A stretch of DNA of 51,509 nt from Sphingomonas canadensis (GTDB lineage: Bacteria; Pseudomonadota; Alphaproteobacteria; Sphingomonadales; Sphingomonadaceae). Both the position numbers and the translations under genes were made by a program. Shown here one piece after another: positions 31,581 to 39,949 of this stretch. A model generated the notes under the pieces. The model was not told where the DNA came from. It worked only from the letters and a program-made list of their open reading frames with translations, and ran no database searches. Each line of letters starts with the position of its first letter. Position 1 is the stretch's first letter. The stretch covers positions 1 through 51,509 of the forward strand of contig NZ_JAPDRA010000017.1 in the NCBI RefSeq assembly GCF_026013525.1, read 5' to 3'.

Positions 31581-32576
31581 CTAGTGCGAGAGGATCACCT
31601 CCGCCACGCGCCGCTTTCCGCCCGATCGCACGAGCTGGACGAAAACGTCTACCGTGCTGCCGACATAATGGCGCACATCCTCGCGGCCAAGCTGGGTGCC
31701 GGCCTGCAGCACCAGCAGCACGATCTGTTCGATCGCGCGTTCGGCGCTGTCGGCGTGGACCGAGGTCATGGAGCCCGGATGGCCGGTGTTCACAGCGCGC
31801 AGGAAGGCATAGGCCTCCGGCCCGCGCAGCTCGCCCAGGATGATCCGGTCCGGCCGCATGCGCAGCGACGCGGCGAGCAGATCGTTGGCGGTCACGCGCG
31901 CCTCGCCCAGTTCGCTGCGCGCCGCCAGCAGGCCGAGCGAATTGGCGTGGCGCAGATGCACCTCGGGCGTGTCCTCGATGACGATCAGCCGCTCCTCCGC
32001 CGGAATTTCGCGTATCAACGCATTGAGGAACGTGGTTTTTCCCGTTGAGGTTCCACCGGAAACGAGAATGTTCTTGCGCGCCCGCACCGCGGCCGAGAGC
32101 ATACCGGCGATGTCGCCGTCCGCCAGCAGCGCGGCAAGCGCCTCGTCCACCTTCGAGCGGCCGGGCGCGTTGCTGCGCCGGGTCGCCTCGAACGCGCCGT
32201 TGGAGACATAATCGTCCAGCGTCAGATCCGGCATCACATGCTTGCGGATCGCCAGCGCCATGCCGCCGCGCGTGGCGGGCGGCGCGATCATCTGGACGCG
32301 CGCGCCATCGGGCAGGGTGGCGGAGAGCAGCGGGTGTTCGCGGCTGATGCCCTGATGGGTCAGCGCCGCGATCTGCCGCGCCAGCCGCGCCAGCGTCGGC
32401 TCGTCGAGGCCCGGAACCTCGTGGCGCTCGACCTTGCCGCCCACCGTTTCCAGCCACACCTCGCCGGGGCGGTTGACGTAGATGTCGGTCACGTCGTCGC
32501 GCTCCAGCATCGCATTGAGCGGAGCGAGATAGGCATGGAGATAGACGCGGCCGCCGGCCTCGGCCGCGCTGCTCAT
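31581..32576 (-). CDS. virB11: VirB11-type T4SS ATPase
   Basis: This 331-aa hexameric traffic ATPase has the N-terminal 'DVTDIYVNRPGEVWLE', Walker A G174TSTGKTT181, the Asp-box 'LIVIEDTPEV', Walker B 'RPDRIILGELRGPEAYAFLR' and the His-box 'TGHPGSMTSVHADSAERAIE'. It powers assembly and substrate transfer of the type IV secretion machine at the inner membrane. Its ATG overlaps the VirB10 stop by 4 bp, and it is the last gene of the cluster. All catalytic elements are intact. Confidence 0.94.
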   Translation of the reverse strand: MSSAAEAGGRVYLHAYLAPLNAMLERDDVTDIYVNRPGEVWLETVGGKVERHEVPGLDEPTLARLARQIAALTHQGISREHPLLSATLPDGARVQMIAPPATRGGMALAIRKHVMPDLTLDDYVSNGAFEATRRSNAPGRSKVDEALAALLADGDIAGMLSAAVRARKNILVSGGTSTGKTTFLNALIREIPAEERLIVIEDTPEVHLRHANSLGLLAARSELGEARVTANDLLAASLRMRPDRIILGELRGPEAYAFLRAVNTGHPGSMTSVHADSAERAIEQIVLLVLQAGTQLGREDVRHYVGSTVDVFVQLVRSGGKRRVAEVILSH

Positions 32577-33745
32577 CTACGGCCCTCCGCGCCCGAAAAA
32601 TCGAGATCGCGGGCGACGAAGATGGTGATGCTTACGCCCGGCGCGACCTTCAGCGTGGGCTGGATCTGCTGCTGCTGCACCAGCGGCGCGGTGGAATTCT
32701 GCACCGCGCCGGGCAGGGCGACGACGACCGGCGAGTTGGACGAGCGCGAGGCCAGGTTGACGCCCACGTCGAGCGCCGACTGCAGGATCGCCCCGGTGAA
32801 GCGTTCGAAGAAGTGGCTGTCCACCTTCGCGCGCACGCCGCCGCGGCCCAGCGGATCGCCCGCGGGCGATCCGATCGCGATCGTCACCCCGTCCGGACGG
32901 ATCAGCCGCACCCAGTTCACCAGCGCGCGCTTCTGGCCGAGCTGGTTCTGGGAGGCATATTCGCCGATCAGGCGGCTGCCGCGCGGGATCAGGATGCGTT
33001 TGCCGTCAAAGCCCCGCACGTCGCGCGTCACCATTGCGCGGGCCAGGCCCGGGCGCGTCGAATCGATGCCGGTTTCCAGCACGGCGGGGATCAGCGTTCC
33101 CTGCGCCACCGTGTTGCTGCGGTTGGCGAGAACGCCCGCGCGCGCGCGCGCGCCTGCGACCGACTGGACGCCGTTGGACTGGCCGGCAGCGGTGCCGCCG
33201 CCCGAGCCGGAGCCTTCGCCACCGGAGGCGGCGCCCCCCGCGGCCTGCTCCGCGGCGGAACTGTCATAGACCAGCGCCGGATCGGAAGCGGCGCGCGCCG
33301 CGCCGATCTCTACCGGGGCAGACGGGGCCGGGGGCGGGGCCGGCTGGGGCACATAGACGATCTGCGGCTGCGGCGCGGGAGGGGGCGGAAGCTGGACGGG
33401 CGCCTCGGCCGGGGCCTGCTGAACCACCGGGGGCGGCGCCGGATCGGGCGGGATGAACAGCGACGGCGGCGCGGCCGAGCCGGGCAGGGCGGCGCGATCG
33501 CTGCCGCCCGCGCGCACCGCAGGGGCGCTGCCCGAGCGCCTGCGCGCGTCGAGCACGAGGAACAGCGCGATGCCGAACACGATCAGCACCACGATCGCGA
33601 TCGCCATCGAAGGGCCGCGAGCGGCGCGCGCGACCACGGGGAGCGCGCTCGCCGAGGCTCCGGCGGCGGGCGCGTTGCCGTTGCCGCCTGAACCGCCGGA
33701 AGCGGCGGCCGCGCGGGGATCGCCCGGGGGTGTCGTGGCGGCCAT
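32573..33745 (-). CDS. virB10: VirB10-type T4SS protein
   Basis: This 390-aa bitopic protein spans both membranes. It has a cytoplasmic Ala/Gly tail, one TM (about 45-65, MAIAIVVLIVFGIALFLVLD), a Pro-rich periplasmic arm (about 95-150) and a C-terminal beta-barrel/antenna domain from about 205 ('LIPAVLETGIDSTRPGLARA', 'RILIPRGSRLIGEY', 'PVVVALPGAV'). The start is the ATG at 33745, overlapping the VirB9 stop (TGATG); the frame is open farther upstream without meaning. It belongs to the outer-membrane core complex with VirB9; a VirB7 lipoprotein is not seen. The length is typical. Confidence 0.92.
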   Translation of the reverse strand: MAATTPPGDPRAAAASGGSGGNGNAPAAGASASALPVVARAARGPSMAIAIVVLIVFGIALFLVLDARRRSGSAPAVRAGGSDRAALPGSAAPPSLFIPPDPAPPPVVQQAPAEAPVQLPPPPAPQPQIVYVPQPAPPPAPSAPVEIGAARAASDPALVYDSSAAEQAAGGAASGGEGSGSGGGTAAGQSNGVQSVAGARARAGVLANRSNTVAQGTLIPAVLETGIDSTRPGLARAMVTRDVRGFDGKRILIPRGSRLIGEYASQNQLGQKRALVNWVRLIRPDGVTIAIGSPAGDPLGRGGVRAKVDSHFFERFTGAILQSALDVGVNLASRSSNSPVVVALPGAVQNSTAPLVQQQQIQPTLKVAPGVSITIFVARDLDFSGAEGRR

Positions 33746-34455
33746 CAGTCGCGCTTCCTGCCCTTGCCCGGCGCGACGCGGGTGGCGCGCGCCACCTGCT
33801 TGTCCAGCCGGAACACCAGCCTTGGCACCACGCTGTCGATCACCAGGATCCCGTCGCGCATCATGCCGTTGACCAGCGCCTCCTTGCCCTTGCCGTCCAC
33901 CGAATAGACGGCGGGCAGCGTCGCATCGGCGGGCCATTCGATATAGGTCTTGGCGCCATCGTCATCGATCCCGCTCGGGCGGATCGCCGCGTCTCCGGTG
34001 ACGCGATAGCGGCCTCGCGGGGCGGCCTCCGCCGTGGCGGCTCCCTCCGCGGGCGCTTGGGCGGTGCCGGGGTAGCGGAAGCGCAGCGTGAACGCCATGT
34101 CCGGTTGCGGGCCGAACAGCGGCGCTAGCTCAAAGGCGTAGGTGCGCGTATCGGTGACGACCACCATGTTGGTGGTGATGCCCGATTGCAGCGGCTTCAC
34201 GAACACATGGTCGCCGCGCTTGTTTGGCGTGGCCTGCCACGATCCGGCGTCGCCCACGGCGATGCTCTCGATCCGCTCGTCGGGGGCCAGCTCGATCGTG
34301 ACCTGATAGCCGGTCGCCGCGCGCAGCAGCACCACCTGTTCCGGGTTATATTCCACGCTCTGCACGCGCGGGTCGCCCGGCCCCGGCTGAGGCACGACCT
34401 GCGCGGCGGCGGGCAGCGGCGCGGCGAGCGCGATCAGGGCGGCGAGCAGCCTCAC
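33745..34455 (-). CDS. virB9: VirB9-type T4SS protein
   Basis: This 236-aa protein starts at GTG 34455 (VRLLAALIALAAPLPAAAQ), giving a clean signal peptide. That GTG overlaps the VirB8 stop (GTGA). The family blocks are 'DPRVQSVEYNPEQVVLLRAA', 'DHVFVKPLQSGITTNMVVVT', 'YAFEL' and the C-terminal 'TYIEWPADATLPAVYSVD'. It forms the periplasmic/outer-membrane ring with VirB10. A longer frame reading upstream to 35328 is an overlap shadow of VirB8. Confidence 0.92.
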   Translation of the reverse strand: MRLLAALIALAAPLPAAAQVVPQPGPGDPRVQSVEYNPEQVVLLRAATGYQVTIELAPDERIESIAVGDAGSWQATPNKRGDHVFVKPLQSGITTNMVVVTDTRTYAFELAPLFGPQPDMAFTLRFRYPGTAQAPAEGAATAEAAPRGRYRVTGDAAIRPSGIDDDGAKTYIEWPADATLPAVYSVDGKGKEALVNGMMRDGILVIDSVVPRLVFRLDKQVARATRVAPGKGRKRD

Positions 34456-35270
34456 AGCGTTATCTGCACCCCGGCGGGCGCCTGTTGCCCCGGTTGCTGC
34501 TGCGGCGCGGCCGGTTGCGGCGTGCCCGCCTGCGGCGCGGGCGAAGAGGCGGGCGTGGCCGGGGCCGGGCCGGCGGCGGGATCGGGCGGGACCAGCGCCT
34601 CTGCGTTGCGCTGGTAGCGCTGCACCTGGAAGCCGAGCGGGTTGATCATCCGGTCTTCCAGCCGCATCGGCTCGCCCGAATAGCGATAGCGGATCACCGC
34701 GACCCAGGGCTGGGCCGGTGCCACCTGGCCGCCGGCGTCGCGCCGCTGGGTCTCGAACCGCACCATCGCGCTGTCCTTGCCCATCGGCGAGATGCTCTTG
34801 ACCCGCGTCTCCACGATCGTGCTGCGCGGCAGGCGGGCGAGGAAACTGTCGGGATTGGTCGCCTGCATCCCGCCGACATATTCGGTGCGCGCCTGCCCCT
34901 CGGACCAGAGCGCGACCTTGCGATAGTTCGACTGGAGCGCGTCGATGTCGAAGCTTTCGCGCGCGATCACATATTGCACGAGGAAGCTCTGCGTCAGCGC
35001 CGCATCGGGCGTGACGGCGTTGCCCTCCAGCGGCTTGAGCGCCTGGACATAGCCGGTCTGCTTGTCGACCAGCAGCGTATAGGGCTCGACCGTCTTGAGC
35101 GGGATGAGCTGCCACAGCGCGATCGCCTCCAGCAGTGCGATCGCCGACGCGACGGACGCCACGATCCAGGCCGTGCGGCGCGATCCCGCCAGCGCGTCGC
35201 GCTGATCGGAGCCCCAGCCTTCGGCCTGACCATAATAAGCGTCGAGCTCCTCGCGCGCCTTCATCTTCAT
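34452..35270 (-). CDS. virB8: VirB8-type T4SS protein
   Basis: This 272-aa bitopic inner-membrane protein has a short cytoplasmic tail, a TM at about 33-53 (TAWIVASVASAIALLEAIAL) and a periplasmic NTF2-like domain: 'PLKTVEPYTLLVDKQTGYVQ', 'SFLVQYVIARESFD', 'VETRVKSISPMGKDSAMVRF', 'WVAVIRYRYSGEP' and the conserved 'NPLGFQVQRYQRNAE'. The last about 45 residues are a Pro/Gln/Ala tail that is longer than usual. It is coupled to VirB9 and VirB6 by 4-bp overlaps. Confidence 0.92.
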   Translation of the reverse strand: MKMKAREELDAYYGQAEGWGSDQRDALAGSRRTAWIVASVASAIALLEAIALWQLIPLKTVEPYTLLVDKQTGYVQALKPLEGNAVTPDAALTQSFLVQYVIARESFDIDALQSNYRKVALWSEGQARTEYVGGMQATNPDSFLARLPRSTIVETRVKSISPMGKDSAMVRFETQRRDAGGQVAPAQPWVAVIRYRYSGEPMRLEDRMINPLGFQVQRYQRNAEALVPPDPAAGPAPATPASSPAPQAGTPQPAAPQQQPGQQAPAGVQITL

Positions 35271-36520
35271 GAACGTCGATCCCGTTTCCCGGCGCTACCC
35301 GATACGCGCGTCCGTGCCCGGCGGCCATAGCTTTGCCCCAGCGGCACAGGGGCCGGGGCGGGAATGTCGCGGGCAGGGGCCTGAGAGGCGGCGCGCGCCG
35401 CCCCGAGGCCGATGCCGCCGCCGCCGCTTGCCGTCGTCTCGCGCCGGTGGCTGGCGGCCACCGCCTCGGCGATGGCGGCCGCGCGGCTGCGCTGTTCGGA
35501 GGGCACCTGCGGCCCGGCCATCGCCAGCCGCTGCTGGAGCTGGGGGCTGTCCCCGCGCAGCGCGGCGCCGATCCGTTCGGGCACGGCGCGCACGATCGCC
35601 GGAAGCTGAAAACCCATCGCCACGCGCGCGCTGGCGACGAGCGCCGCGAGCATCGCCAGCCCGAACACGCTGGTCACCACCAGCAGCTCGACCGGCGCCC
35701 CCGGGATACCCAGGTTGACCGCGCGGCGGGCGAGCATCGAATTGAGCCAGGGTTCGAGCAGCGCCAGCTCCGCGCCCAGGATCAGCGTGACCGCCACCGC
35801 GCCGATCGCGGTGCCGGCCAGCGCGCGCACCCAGCCCTCAAACAGTCCCCGCGTCGCATCGAACAGCAGGAAGGCGATGAAGAACGGCCCGAGTGCCAGC
35901 AGGAATCCGGCGACGAGCCGCACCGCCGCGAGCGCCGAGATTGTCGCCGCCAGGAAGGTGACGCGCGACCCGCCGATCGCCCAGGGATCGAAGCTGCTGT
36001 CCACCGGCTTGGCGGATTGCACCACCGTCTGCTGGCGGCCGCTGACGGCCTGGCTTGCGGCCGATCGCTCCTGCTCCTCCACCGATCCGACGCCGCGCCG
36101 CGCCAGCGCCAGCAGCGCCGCATCAACCTGTTGCAGCCGCAGCACCAGCCCGCCGCCCGCGCCCGGAATCCCGGCGGGCCTGCCCACCTCTTCGGTCACC
36201 TGTGCCGGCGCCAGCATCGCCACATCGTATACGAGCGCGCGATAGGCCGGCCAGCTCGAGGCCAGCGCCAGCACGATGCCGATCTTGGCCAGCGCCATCA
36301 CCCCGTCGCGCAGCACCGGCGTCTGCCCCATCAGCATGCGATAGCCATAGAAGGCGACGAACAGCGTCAGCAGCCCGGTGAGCATCAGCGACAGCGTCGA
36401 TCCCGGGGCCGCGAGCGCCTGATAGCCCTGCGTCCCCATGTTCTGCGCCTGGCAGTCGATGAAGTCGAGGACGCCCTTCAGGAAGCCATCGCCGTAATAG
36501 AGCGGGCGGCAATAGCTCAT
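35267..36520 (-). CDS. virB6: VirB6/TrbL-type T4SS membrane protein
   Basis: This 417-aa polytopic protein has about six hydrophobic segments (LTGLLTLFVAFYGYRMLMGQ, LAKIGIVLALASSWPAYRAL, LVAGFLLALGPFFIAFLLFD, AIGAVAVTLILGAELALLEP and LLVVTSVFGLAMLAALVASA). The 'GP.FIA..LF..TR..FE.W' signature is typical of VirB6. The C-terminal about 100 residues are cytoplasmic and Ala/Arg-rich. It contributes to the inner-membrane channel. It is coupled upstream to VirB4 and downstream to VirB8 by ATGA overlaps. Confidence 0.88.
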   Translation of the reverse strand: MSYCRPLYYGDGFLKGVLDFIDCQAQNMGTQGYQALAAPGSTLSLMLTGLLTLFVAFYGYRMLMGQTPVLRDGVMALAKIGIVLALASSWPAYRALVYDVAMLAPAQVTEEVGRPAGIPGAGGGLVLRLQQVDAALLALARRGVGSVEEQERSAASQAVSGRQQTVVQSAKPVDSSFDPWAIGGSRVTFLAATISALAAVRLVAGFLLALGPFFIAFLLFDATRGLFEGWVRALAGTAIGAVAVTLILGAELALLEPWLNSMLARRAVNLGIPGAPVELLVVTSVFGLAMLAALVASARVAMGFQLPAIVRAVPERIGAALRGDSPQLQQRLAMAGPQVPSEQRSRAAAIAEAVAASHRRETTASGGGGIGLGAARAASQAPARDIPAPAPVPLGQSYGRRARTRVSGSAGKRDRRS

Positions 36521-38889
36521 GCCACCTCCAGCAGGCGCGGGATCCAGTCGGCGGGATCGTCGCCGCTGACGGCGCGGATCTCGTCGAGCAGGCGCACCGT
36601 GCGCTCGCGGCCCGAGAGGATGGTCAGCAGGTCGCGCTCACCGGTCAGGTTCAGCCGGGCGACCACGCTGTCCGCGCCATGCTTGATAAGGAAGCAATGG
36701 GCGTTGTCGGGCAGGGTGCGGATCAGGTCATATTCGTGCGGCGTCAGGCCGAAGCCGTCGATGTAATCGGCGGCGCGCGCCTTTGGATTGGCCATGAATA
36801 TCTGGGTCGCGGCCTGCTCGATGATCGCGCTGGCGATGCGGCTTTCCAGCGCGTCCTGCGCGCTCTGGGTAGCGAAGCCGACGATGCCGTTGCGTTTCCG
36901 GATCGTCTTTTCCCAATCCTTGATCCGCCGGACGAACACATCGTCGTCGAGCGCCTTCCAGCCTTCGTCCACCACGATGATCGCGGCCGATCCGTCCAGC
37001 CGTTCCTCGACGCGATGGAACAGGTACATCATCGCCGGGGTGCGCAGCGCCGGATCGTCGAGGATCGAGGTCATGTCGAATCCCACCGCCTCGGCGGCGA
37101 GATCGGTCATGTCGGTTTCGTTGTCGAACAGCCAGGCATGCTCGCCGTCGCCCCACCAGGGCCGCAGCCGCGCCCACAGGTCGGCGCCGTGCGGGCGGTG
37201 GCCGCCGCGGAACAGCTCGGCCAGGTGGCGCAGCCGGCGGTGCGCCACCGGCTGTTCGTAATTGGCGTCGATCGCGTCCTTGATCCGCGCCGCCTCGTCG
37301 ATGTCCGCGCCGCCCGCCAGCAGCGCGACCCAGTCGATCAGGAACTGGCGGTTGACCGGATTGTCCGGAAGCTGGAGCGGATTGAGCCCGGAGGCGACGC
37401 CCGGCCGAAGCTGGTCGTAGCGCCCGCCGATCGCACGGATGAACAGCTCCGCGCCGCGATCCTTGTCGAAGAAGATGATGCGCGGGCGGAACTTGCGCGC
37501 CTGGGCGAGCAGGAAGTTGAGCACCACCGTCTTGCCCGATCCCGACGGGCCGATGACGGTGAAGTTGCCCAGATCGCCCTGGTGGAAGTTGAAATAATAG
37601 GGGCCGGCCGCGGTCGTCTCCAGCAGGCTGACCGCCTCGCCCCAGTGATTGCCGCTCGCTTCGCCCAGCGGGAAGTTGTGGCCGCTCGCCAGCCCGGCGA
37701 AATTGCCGGTGGAGATCAGCCCGCGCCGGGCGATATATTTGAAATTGGCCGGGAACTGCGCCCAGAAGGCGGGTTCCAGCGCGATCTCCTCGCGCACCGC
37801 GATGATGCCCAGGTCCGCCAGCGCGGCCTGGACCTCGGCCACGCCCTCGTCCACGCGCTCCAGCGTTTCGCCGCGCACGGCGATCGTCATGTGATGCTCG
37901 CCGAAGCCGGCGCGGCCGGCCGCCACCTCGTCCTTGGCGTTCGACAGGTCCGCGCGCAGGCTGACCGCCTCGTCCTCGGCCGATTTCATCCGGCGCAGCG
38001 CCAGGTTCATCTTCGACAGCGCGGCCTGGCGCTCGACGAAGGCGAAGCTCTGCGACACGGTGATCTCGAACGGCAGGCGCAGCAGCTCGTCGAGCATGCC
38101 GGGCGTGGTCTGGCCCGGATAGTCCTTGATCGAGATGAGCCCCAGGAAGCTGCGCCCGGCGGTGCCCGTCGGCGCCAGCTCCACCGCCTCCTGGCCGAAG
38201 CTGACGCGGCGATAGGGCAGGTACATCCCCAGATCCTGCATCGGCAGCAGCACCGGCCGGACCTCGCCATTGTACAGCGCGGAGAGGAATTCGAGCGGCT
38301 CCGAGCACGGCCCCTGCTCGGTCTGGTAGACGCCCAGGAGACGCGGGCCGTAGCTCGCCAGCGCGGCGAGCACCGCATCGCGCGCAACGTCGAGCTGGCG
38401 CACCTCATAGGCGGACTGGGTTTCCGGCGGCGTGCCGGACTTGCCCAGCCATTCGCGCACGCGATCGATCATGCCGATCCGGCCCTGCATCGGGCGGCGC
38501 ACGATCGTGAGGAACAGCTCGTTGATGTAGAGTTGCTTGCCCGCCAGCCGGGCGCGCCAGCTCGCGTCCAGATCGCGCGAGAAGGCGTCGGGATATTCGG
38601 CCGCGATCTCCGCATCCACGCGGCGGCGGACGATATGGTGATAGATGGCGAAGCGCGACGATCCGATTGCCTGCAGCATCGCATCGCGCAGCCGCTTGCG
38701 ATAGTTGATCTCGTCACTGTCCGCGGTTTCGAACAACAGGCCGCGCAGGTGGATCACCTGCATCAACAGGCCGTCGCGCGTCGCGATCGTGTGATCGTCG
38801 ACGTGCCGGGCATAGGGCAGGTGCTTGCCTGCCGGAACCTCGCGCGCCGCGGCCTTCGGATTGTCGCTCAGGGGCGGTATGAGTTGCAT
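36517..38889 (-). CDS. virB4: VirB4-type T4SS ATPase
   Basis: This protein of about 790 aa is the largest ATPase of the apparatus. The N-terminal CagE/TrbE/VirB domain ('TRDGLLMQVIHLRGLLFETA', 'LFLTIVRRP', 'PGMLDELLRLPFEITVSQSF') leads to a C-terminal RecA-like domain. That domain has Walker A G-PSGSGKT at about 446-453 and Walker B 'AAIIVVDEGWKALDD', then 'FATQSAQDAL'. I place the start at the ATG at 38889 (MQLIPPLSD), which shortens the overlap with virB3 to 22 bp; a GTG at 38943 would add 18 residues. It is coupled to VirB6 by a 4-bp overlap. Confidence 0.93.
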   Translation of the reverse strand: MQLIPPLSDNPKAAAREVPAGKHLPYARHVDDHTIATRDGLLMQVIHLRGLLFETADSDEINYRKRLRDAMLQAIGSSRFAIYHHIVRRRVDAEIAAEYPDAFSRDLDASWRARLAGKQLYINELFLTIVRRPMQGRIGMIDRVREWLGKSGTPPETQSAYEVRQLDVARDAVLAALASYGPRLLGVYQTEQGPCSEPLEFLSALYNGEVRPVLLPMQDLGMYLPYRRVSFGQEAVELAPTGTAGRSFLGLISIKDYPGQTTPGMLDELLRLPFEITVSQSFAFVERQAALSKMNLALRRMKSAEDEAVSLRADLSNAKDEVAAGRAGFGEHHMTIAVRGETLERVDEGVAEVQAALADLGIIAVREEIALEPAFWAQFPANFKYIARRGLISTGNFAGLASGHNFPLGEASGNHWGEAVSLLETTAAGPYYFNFHQGDLGNFTVIGPSGSGKTVVLNFLLAQARKFRPRIIFFDKDRGAELFIRAIGGRYDQLRPGVASGLNPLQLPDNPVNRQFLIDWVALLAGGADIDEAARIKDAIDANYEQPVAHRRLRHLAELFRGGHRPHGADLWARLRPWWGDGEHAWLFDNETDMTDLAAEAVGFDMTSILDDPALRTPAMMYLFHRVEERLDGSAAIIVVDEGWKALDDDVFVRRIKDWEKTIRKRNGIVGFATQSAQDALESRIASAIIEQAATQIFMANPKARAADYIDGFGLTPHEYDLIRTLPDNAHCFLIKHGADSVVARLNLTGERDLLTILSGRERTVRLLDEIRAVSGDDPADWIPRLLEVA

Positions 38890-39152
38890 CGCCAGATCGA
38901 ATGATTGCGCACGCGCGGACAACGGCCCATCCGCGTCAGCCACAGGTCGAAGAAGCGCGGCTCGCGCACGCAGAGCACTACGCCGGCCAGGTGGATCACC
39001 ACCGCGGCCAGCAGCACCCAGATCGATTTGAAGATCAGGAACAGCTCGGTCGCGATCACCGCGTTGACGATGAAATAGCTGTAGGTGACGCCCGCGAACA
39101 TCTGGGGCCGCGTGAGCGCCACGAATAGCTGGTCGCGCTCAAGCCCCTGCAT
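38868..39152 (-). CDS. virB3: VirB3-type T4SS protein
   Basis: This 94-aa inner-membrane protein begins with 'LFVALTRPQMFAGVTYSYFI', which carries the VirB3 'LF.A.TRP....GV' signature. Two hydrophobic stretches (about 25-60) and a C-terminal 'DLWLTRMGRCPRVRNHSIW' ending in CNSYRP, common in this branch, follow. The stop overlaps the start of virB4. The start is the ATG at 39152, immediately after the virB2 stop. Confidence 0.9.
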   Translation of the reverse strand: MQGLERDQLFVALTRPQMFAGVTYSYFIVNAVIATELFLIFKSIWVLLAAVVIHLAGVVLCVREPRFFDLWLTRMGRCPRVRNHSIWRCNSYRP

Positions 39153-39153
39153 C

Positions 39154-39486
39154 TCACTGGCCCATCGCTGCCGTGTTCTGGATGCCCGCCACGATGCTGG
39201 CGGCCCCGAACAGGATGAAGCAGCCCAGGATCACCGTGGCGCCATAGCGCCAGTTGATCCGGCCGGTGAGCATCATGAAGCCGACCGCGGCCACCGCGAT
39301 CACCGCAACCACCGTGGCGATGGTGCCGAGCAGCGTACCTTCCAGCCAGCGCACCGCGGCCACGATCACGCCTGAGCCCTGGGGGTCCGCAAGCGAATCC
39401 TGCGCCGCGGCGACATTCGCCGACAGCATGGCCCACAACGCGCCCATCGACGCCAAAAGCCGCTTGTACCCCGTTCCGATGCCCAT
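39154..39486 (-). CDS. virB2: VirB2-type T4SS pilin
   Basis: This pilin precursor of about 110 aa has a signal region (MGIGTGYKRLLASMGALWAM, then LSANVAAAQ), likely cleaved after AAAQ. Two hydrophobic helices (about GTIATVVAVIAVAAVGFMML and YGATVILGCFILFGAASIVA) flank a short polar loop TGRINWR, the VirB2 hairpin pattern. I prefer ATG 39486, which has GGGGA at good spacing; ATG 39504 would add six residues. It is the first gene of the T4SS operon, whose promoter should lie in 39487-39651. Confidence 0.85.
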   Translation of the reverse strand: MGIGTGYKRLLASMGALWAMLSANVAAAQDSLADPQGSGVIVAAVRWLEGTLLGTIATVVAVIAVAAVGFMMLTGRINWRYGATVILGCFILFGAASIVAGIQNTAAMGQ

Positions 39487-39651
39487 CCAGTCCCCGGCCT
39501 TCATTTTCTTGATTCGCAAACCCGCGAGATACTGCGCGCCCGCGCCGGGAATGCCAATAGGACAGGGGCCGCGCGATGTCGCGCCCCGGCACGGCAAAGG
39601 CGCCGAAATCGCCGGTTGAACGCCGCGCCGCGCTGTGCTGGGAACGCGCGC

Positions 39652-39936
39652 ATGGCACAGATTGATGCGAACCGCCTCATCGTCACCCGCTGCGAAGGGC
39701 TGATCGAGGCCGAGGTCGGCGGTGAGCTGATGGGGCTGAATATCGCCAACGGCACCTGCTATGGCTTCAACCCCACCGCGACGCGGGTGTGGCAAATCAT
39801 CGAACGCCCGCGCACGCTGGCGGAAATCTGCGCCGTGCTGACGCGCGAATTCTCCGTCGATGCGGCGACCTGCGAGGCGGAGGTGCGGGCGCTGCTCGAC
39901 GATCTGGCGGGCGACGGGATCGTCCGGCTTTCCTGA
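39652..39936 (+). CDS. PqqD-family RiPP recognition protein (lasso B1-like)
   Basis: This 94-aa stand-alone RRE domain reads 'RCEGLIEAEVGGELMGLNIA', 'NGTCYGFNPTATRVWQIIER', 'PRTLAEICAVLTREFSVDAA' and 'VRALLDDLAGDGIVRL', which is the full PqqD winged-helix pattern. In lasso peptide clusters this protein (B1) grips the leader of the precursor and presents it to the processing enzymes. It is the first plus-strand gene next to the HprK-like kinase and the cyclase. No B2 leader protease follows it, which is unusual for a lasso set. Confidence 0.88.
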   Translation: MAQIDANRLIVTRCEGLIEAEVGGELMGLNIANGTCYGFNPTATRVWQIIERPRTLAEICAVLTREFSVDAATCEAEVRALLDDLAGDGIVRLS

Positions 39937-39949
39937 TCCGCCGCCGCGC

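Noticed and set aside
36679..38904. Plus-strand frame of 741 codons opposite virB4
   Set aside because: A pure mirror of the VirB4 coding sequence with skewed composition.
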